Positions 59,152-64,000 of a DNA stretch of 64,000 nucleotides are shown piece by piece. A program made the position numbers and the translations under genes. Under the pieces are notes generated by a model that saw nothing but the letters and a program-made list of their open reading frames with translations, did not search any database and was not told the DNA's origin. Within the stretch, counting starts at the first letter, position 1. Every line of letters begins with the position of its first letter. This DNA comes from Alphaproteobacteria bacterium (lineage in GTDB: Bacteria > Pseudomonadota > Alphaproteobacteria > Rhizobiales > JAJFHC01): contig JAJFHD010000046.1 of NCBI GenBank assembly GCA_021775805.1, positions 1 to 64,000 on the forward strand, written 5' to 3'.

Positions 59152-60320
59152 CAGGCGGCCTCCTTCACAGCGGCGACAATTTTTTTCGCCGCATCGGCAA
59201 GATCGTCCGCGGCGACGATCGGAAGTCCCGAGTCGCCAAGAATCTGCTTGCCTTTTTCAACATTCGTCCCCTCGAGACGCACAACCAGCGGCACGTGCAG
59301 GCTGACCTCCCGGGCGGCCTCGACAACGCCTTCCGCAATCACGTCACAGCGCATGATACCGCCGAAGATGTTCACCAGGATGCCTTCTACGTTTTCGTCC
59401 GACAGGATCAATTTGAAGGCCTCCGTGACCTTCTCCTTGGTCGCGCCGCCGCCGACGTCAAGGAAATTGGCCGGTTCCGAGCCATACAGCTTGATGATGT
59501 CCATGGTTGCCATAGCGAGACCCGCACCATTGACCATGCAGCCGATCTGGCCGTCGAGCTTGATGTAGTTGAGGTCGAACTCCGAGGCCTTGATTTCTGA
59601 GGGATCCTCCTCGTCGAGGTCGCGCAGTTCCATGATTTCGGGGTGCCGGTAGAGCGCATTGGAATCGAAGTTCATCTTGGCATCAAGGCAGACGAGTTGG
59701 CCGTCCTCGGTGACCACAAGCGGGTTGATTTCCAGAAGGCTGGCGTCCTTGGACGAGAAGCAGCGATAGAGATTGCTTATCAGCCGAACGCACTGCTTGA
59801 CCTGATCACCTTCAAGCTTCAGGGCATAGGCGATGTCGCGGCCATGGAATCCGCTGATGCCCGATGCCGGGTCGACGGTAACCGTGATAATCTTTTCAGG
59901 TGTGTCTGCGGCGACCTGCTCGATGTCCATGCCGCCTTCGGTCGAGGCGATGAAGGCGACACGCGACGTATCGCGGTCGACCAGGACTGAAAGATAAAGT
60001 TCGCGCGCTATAGCCGAGCCGTCTTCGATGTAGATCCGGTTGACCTGCTTGCCGGCAGGACCGGTCTGGGGAGTAACCAGTTGCATGCCGAGGATATTGC
60101 CCGCCTGCTCCCGGACTTCGTCGATTGACTTGACAACCTTGACACCGCCACCCTTGCCGCGGCCGCCCGCATGGATCTGGGCCTTGACCACCCATACCGG
60201 TCCGCCCATCCGCTCTGCCGCTTCAACGGCTTCGTCAACGCTGAACGCGACCTCGCCCCTTGGAACGAGCACACCGAATTCCTGCAGGACTTTCTTCGCC
60301 TGGTATTCATGAATATTCAT
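59151..60320 (-). CDS. sucC: Succinyl-CoA synthetase beta subunit
   Basis: 389 residues with an ATP-grasp fold: [17 protein letters not shown], then [20 protein letters not shown], the nucleotide-site [12 protein letters not shown], and the C-terminal [20 protein letters not shown]. It conserves the energy of succinyl-CoA as ATP or GTP. First gene of the sucCD-sucA-odhB-lpd transcription group, following mdh across a 144-bp gap that contains a hairpin. Confidence 0.97.
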   Translation of the reverse strand: MNIHEYQAKKVLQEFGVLVPRGEVAFSVDEAVEAAERMGGPVWVVKAQIHAGGRGKGGGVKVVKSIDEVREQAGNILGMQLVTPQTGPAGKQVNRIYIEDGSAIARELYLSVLVDRDTSRVAFIASTEGGMDIEQVAADTPEKIITVTVDPASGISGFHGRDIAYALKLEGDQVKQCVRLISNLYRCFSSKDASLLEINPLVVTEDGQLVCLDAKMNFDSNALYRHPEIMELRDLDEEDPSEIKASEFDLNYIKLDGQIGCMVNGAGLAMATMDIIKLYGSEPANFLDVGGGATKEKVTEAFKLILSDENVEGILVNIFGGIMRCDVIAEGVVEAAREVSLHVPLVVRLEGTNVEKGKQILGDSGLPIVAADDLADAAKKIVAAVKEAA

Positions 60321-60374
60321 GGAGTATCTCTGTCTGGTAGCCGCTTGCCGCCGCCGACACTCCCTGCCGACGCG

Positions 60375-60406
60375 CCCTCAGCAATCAGTTATAACATTGC
60401 TGAGGG
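60375..60406. repeat. Perfect 11-bp inverted repeat between mdh and sucC
   Basis: CCCTCAGCAAT and ATTGCTGAGGG flank a ten-base loop. No T run follows on either strand, so it is not an obvious terminator. It may be an mRNA processing or stability element adjusting expression of mdh against sucC, or a regulator site. Confidence 0.55.
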
Positions 60407-60464
60407 GCGGCGCAACAGAAAGACGGGCGGTTCACCGTATTGAGGGGAATCCGGGAGCGAATCC

Positions 60465-61454
<990 letters not shown>

Positions 61455-61536
61455 TTAGGGAAGGAATTCCGTCTCGCGGTGTACCGTGTATCTGCTTTGC
61501 GTGCAAGATCGACCAAAGATGTAGCCCTGCATCGAG

Positions 61537-62664
61537 TCACGCCTGACCGCCGTGGCCTGCCGCCAGATAGTCGTGGGATTGCATTTCGATCATGCGCGAA
61601 GCCGTGCGCGCGAACTCGAACGATCCGTCGCCTTCACGATAGAGTTCGGAAGCTTCCGCCTCGGCTGATGCGATCAACTTGACCTTCTTTTCGTAGAGCG
61701 CATCGATCAAGGTCACGAAGCGTTTGGCTTCGTTGCGCTTGGCTGCCGTCATCACCGGAATACCATCTACGATGACGGTGTGAAAACTGATTGCTATCTT
61801 CAGATAGTCGGCCGGACCAAGCGGCTTTTCACAGAGGTCCTCAAAGGAAAACCGGGCGACACCGCGGGCGGACTGAGGCACGGTGATGGTGCGTCCCTTG
61901 AGCGGCAACTCTATGGTTTCACCTTGCGTTGTATCGGTCAGACGTTCCCATGCGGCCTGAAGCAGGTTCGCATTTGCCGCCGTCACCGGCGTGTAGAAAA
62001 CCGGTGCACCGGCCATGCGTTCCAGCCGGTAGTCGGTCTCGCCTTCCAGTTCCAGAATGTCGAGGCGTTCCTTCAGCATGGCAATGAAGGGCAGGAACAG
62101 CGCCCGGTTGAGCCCGTTTTCATAAAGTGTGTCAGGTGCCCGGTTCGATGTGCTGACCACGACCACACCCTGCTCGAATAGAACGGAAAACAGACGGCTC
62201 AAGATCATGGCATCGGTAATGTCGGTGACCTGAAATTCATCGAAGCACAGCAGCAGCGCCCCCGATGCGATCTTCTCCGCCACGGGCGCGATCGGGTCGT
62301 CGCCCTTGACCTCACCGCGTTTGTGTTTCTGGCGCCAGTCATGCACGTCGCCGTGCACTTCCTGCATGAATTCGTGAAAATGGACCCGACGTTTGGGCTC
62401 GACCGGTGCGGTATCGTAGAACAGATCCATGAGCATGGATTTGCCCCGGCCCACATCGCCGTAGATATAAAGACCGGTTGGCGGTGGGTCGGGCGCACCG
62501 ATGCGCAGCAAGCCGCGCAGACCGCCTTTGCTTGCGCCAGGCTCGTAGCCCATCAGCCGGTTGTGGAGCATTTGAAGTTTTTCCGCCGCCAGCGCCTGGA
62601 TCATGTCCTGACGCAACGCCCCGGAATTGACCATGCTCCGGTAGGTCTCGATCGGGCCGGTCAT
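61537..62664 (-). CDS. zapE: Cell-division protein ZapE (AFG1-like ATPase)
   Basis: 375 residues; an AAA-type ATPase linked to Z-ring constriction and to mitochondrial AFG1/LACE1. Walker A is GLYIYGDVGRGKSMLMDLFY, preceded by the GLRGLLRIGAP linker; Walker B is LLCFDEFQVTDITDAMIL; and VVVSTSNRAPDTLYENGLNR is a family signature. The gene usually precedes mdh in alphaproteobacteria, as here. Confidence 0.95.
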   Translation of the reverse strand: MTGPIETYRSMVNSGALRQDMIQALAAEKLQMLHNRLMGYEPGASKGGLRGLLRIGAPDPPPTGLYIYGDVGRGKSMLMDLFYDTAPVEPKRRVHFHEFMQEVHGDVHDWRQKHKRGEVKGDDPIAPVAEKIASGALLLCFDEFQVTDITDAMILSRLFSVLFEQGVVVVSTSNRAPDTLYENGLNRALFLPFIAMLKERLDILELEGETDYRLERMAGAPVFYTPVTAANANLLQAAWERLTDTTQGETIELPLKGRTITVPQSARGVARFSFEDLCEKPLGPADYLKIAISFHTVIVDGIPVMTAAKRNEAKRFVTLIDALYEKKVKLIASAEAEASELYREGDGSFEFARTASRMIEMQSHDYLAAGHGGQA

Positions 62665-62714
62665 GGATGTTCACCGGAAATTTCAGCAGCCCTCCCCGTC
62701 GCCCGAATTTTCAC

Positions 62715-63107
62715 TCACAGAAATACGTCGTCCACCGGCACCCGCAGGCCGCCGACCAGTTTGTTGGTTTCATTGGCCATGCCGACAATGGCAACCACCT
62801 CCATCAGCATCTCGTCGGTCATGCCCTTGCCCCGCGCCGCCGCCGTGTGGGAATGGATGCAATAGTCGCAATCATTCGACATGCTGATGGCAACATAGAG
62901 CATTTCCTTGACCAGCGGATCAAGTGCGCCGGGCCCCATGACCTGTTTCAGGCTCTCCCAGGTGCGTTTCAGAGACACCGGATCATTGGCCAGGGCCTTC
63001 CAGAAATTGTTGATCCAGTCAATGTTCCGGGTCGCCATGATGTCGTCATAGACGGCCCTGACATCATCGCTGGCATCTTCATATTCAATCAGGGAGACAA
63101 TGCTCAT
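62715..63107 (-). CDS. Carboxymuconolactone decarboxylase / AhpD-like protein
   Basis: 130 residues with the single conserved helical domain of the family. The redox motif is CDYCIHSH near residue 80 (C-x-x-C followed by His), as in AhpD alkylhydroperoxidases, preceded by LVKEMLYVAISMSND. It probably acts as a thiol peroxidase or reductase; decarboxylase activity is unlikely given the C-x-x-C. It lies 50 bases before zapE on the same strand and after the mmsA terminator. Confidence 0.88.
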   Translation of the reverse strand: MSIVSLIEYEDASDDVRAVYDDIMATRNIDWINNFWKALANDPVSLKRTWESLKQVMGPGALDPLVKEMLYVAISMSNDCDYCIHSHTAAARGKGMTDEMLMEVVAIVGMANETNKLVGGLRVPVDDVFL

Positions 63108-63130
63108 CGAAAAACTCCTGGGCAGAAAGC

Positions 63131-63166
63131 AAAACGCCCCGCATCAGAGAGCTCTGAAACGGGGCG
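63131..63166 (-). terminator. Intrinsic terminator after mmsA
   Basis: On the minus strand CGCCCCG pairs with CGGGGCG around an 18-base loop that itself contains the palindrome AGAGCTCT, followed by TTTTGCTTTC. It ends the mmsA transcript and separates it from the AhpD-like gene. Confidence 0.75.
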
Positions 63167-63190
63167 CGGTGTTGCAGAAAAACGAGATGA

Positions 63191-64000
63191 TCAGTCCATT
63201 GTCGGTATGACGAAGGACGACCCTTCCTTGTGACCCGACGGCCAGCGCGAGGTGACTGTCTTGGTACGGGTATAGAACCGTATCGAATCAGGACCATGCT
63301 GGTTGAGATCGCCGAACACCGAACGCTTCCAGCCGCCAAACGTGTGGTAGGCCAGCGGCACCGGGATCGGCACATTGATGCCGACCATGCCCACATTGAT
63401 GCGCGACGCGAAATTGCGTGCGGTATCGCCGTCACGGGTATACATGGCGACGCCATTTCCGTATTCGTGCTTGTCCGGCAGGCTCAAGGCTTCTTCGTAA
63501 TTCTTGGCGCGCACCACGGAGAGCACCGGTCCAAAGATTTCTTCCTTGTAGATGCGCATGTCAGACGTGACGTTGTCGAACAGGCAGCCGCCCATGAAGT
63601 TACCGTTTTCATAACCCTGCATGGTGAAGTCGCGGCCGTCGACCAGAAGATCGGCGCCTTCTTCAATGCCCAGACCGACATAGCCCTTGACCTTCTCCAG
63701 ATGCTGGGCCGTCACCATGGGACCGTAATCGGCTTCGCGGTCGGTCGATGGGCCGATTTTCAGAGATTCGACGCGCGGAATGAGTTTCTCCACCAGCGTA
63801 TTCGCTGTCTGCTCGCCAACCGGCACGGCAACCGAGATCGCCATGCACCGCTCGCCGGCCGAACCGTAGCCGGCCCCGATCAGGGCATCTACGGCCTGGT
63901 CCATATCGGCATCCGGCATGATGATCATGTGGTTCTTGGCGCCACCGAAACACTGTACGCGTTTGCCGTGCGCGGTTCCTGTCGTGTAGACGTACTCGGC
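63191..64000 (-). CDS. mmsA: Methylmalonate-semialdehyde dehydrogenase, C-terminal part
   Basis: The last 269 codons or so; the gene continues past the right edge. The frame begins at the edge with AEYVYTTGTAHGKRVQCFGG, then AKNHMIIMPDADMDQAVDAL, the catalytic Cys in GSAGERCMAISVAVPVG, and ends VTSRWPSGHKEGSSFVIPTM. This is the CoA-acylating aldehyde dehydrogenase of valine, thymine and inositol breakdown. Motif order and the closing SRWP are typical of MmsA. Followed by a strong terminator. Confidence 0.94.
   Translation of the reverse strand, partial: AEYVYTTGTAHGKRVQCFGGAKNHMIIMPDADMDQAVDALIGAGYGSAGERCMAISVAVPVGEQTANTLVEKLIPRVESLKIGPSTDREADYGPMVTAQHLEKVKGYVGLGIEEGADLLVDGRDFTMQGYENGNFMGGCLFDNVTSDMRIYKEEIFGPVLSVVRAKNYEEALSLPDKHEYGNGVAMYTRDGDTARNFASRINVGMVGINVPIPVPLAYHTFGGWKRSVFGDLNQHGPDSIRFYTRTKTVTSRWPSGHKEGSSFVIPTMD

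Overview
The window reads as chromosome of an alphaproteobacterium, possibly Rhodospirillales-like (the class is well supported, the order is a guess). The evidence is gene order: a five-gene atp cluster H-A-G-D-C without B/E/F, mdh-sucC-sucD-sucA-odhB-lpd as one block, rplU-rpmA-obgE-proB-proA-nadD, rsfS-rlmH-envC-ctpA-polysaccharide deacetylase-rppH, and xerC-fsa-priA. Core genes are GC-rich.

Bases 1-21,890 are an accessory region with strands mixed gene by gene, long gaps and varying base composition. From the left it holds: the first 28 codons of a secreted caspase-fold protein with a perfect CRP-type palindrome upstream; an orphan phage terminase-small-subunit-like gene; a DUF4357 remnant; two Sel1-repeat proteins (the second AT-rich with a glycine zipper); a GIY-YIG protein; a LamG lipoprotein; a two-gene YeeE/YedE sulfur transporter; a DUF932 plasmid/phage-type gene; a complete type I restriction-modification operon (hsdM-hsdS-unknown-hsdR); two HNH nucleases running away from it; and phage/plasmid-like genes (a conserved hypothetical, a 49-residue ORF, a VWA protein) with structured non-coding DNA. 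It looks like a defence and mobile-gene hotspot. I saw no integrase, tRNA or att repeat.

Bases 21,890-46,310 are housekeeping: ribosomal proteins L21 and L27 behind a clear sigma-70 promoter and an attenuator-like leader hairpin, Obg GTPase, proline synthesis, NAD synthesis, ribosome silencing and 23S methylation, cell-division amidase activation and a C-terminal protease, RNA 5' pyrophosphohydrolase, a frameshifted glycosyltransferase, a ferritin-like protein, F1-ATPase, a sulfite-exporter-like protein, PriA, a small transaldolase and XerC.

Bases 46,310-50,500 form a small recombinogenic patch. A caspase-Sel1-peptidoglycan-binding protein sits between a full DMT permease gene and a duplicated 3' fragment of that gene. 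Next to it are the second copy of a short 'VHEDD' ORF (the first follows rppH) and a 270-bp MITE-like element with 30-bp terminal inverted repeats, directly upstream of a NUDIX gene. A PiT phosphate transporter converges on the NUDIX gene.

Bases 52,200-64,000 carry the lower TCA cycle (lpd, odhB, sucA, sucD, sucC, mdh, all minus strand), zapE, a carboxymuconolactone-decarboxylase-like protein and the 3' part of methylmalonate-semialdehyde dehydrogenase running off the right edge. I found no CRISPR array, rRNA or convincing tRNA. All calls are from reading alone; no database search was run.
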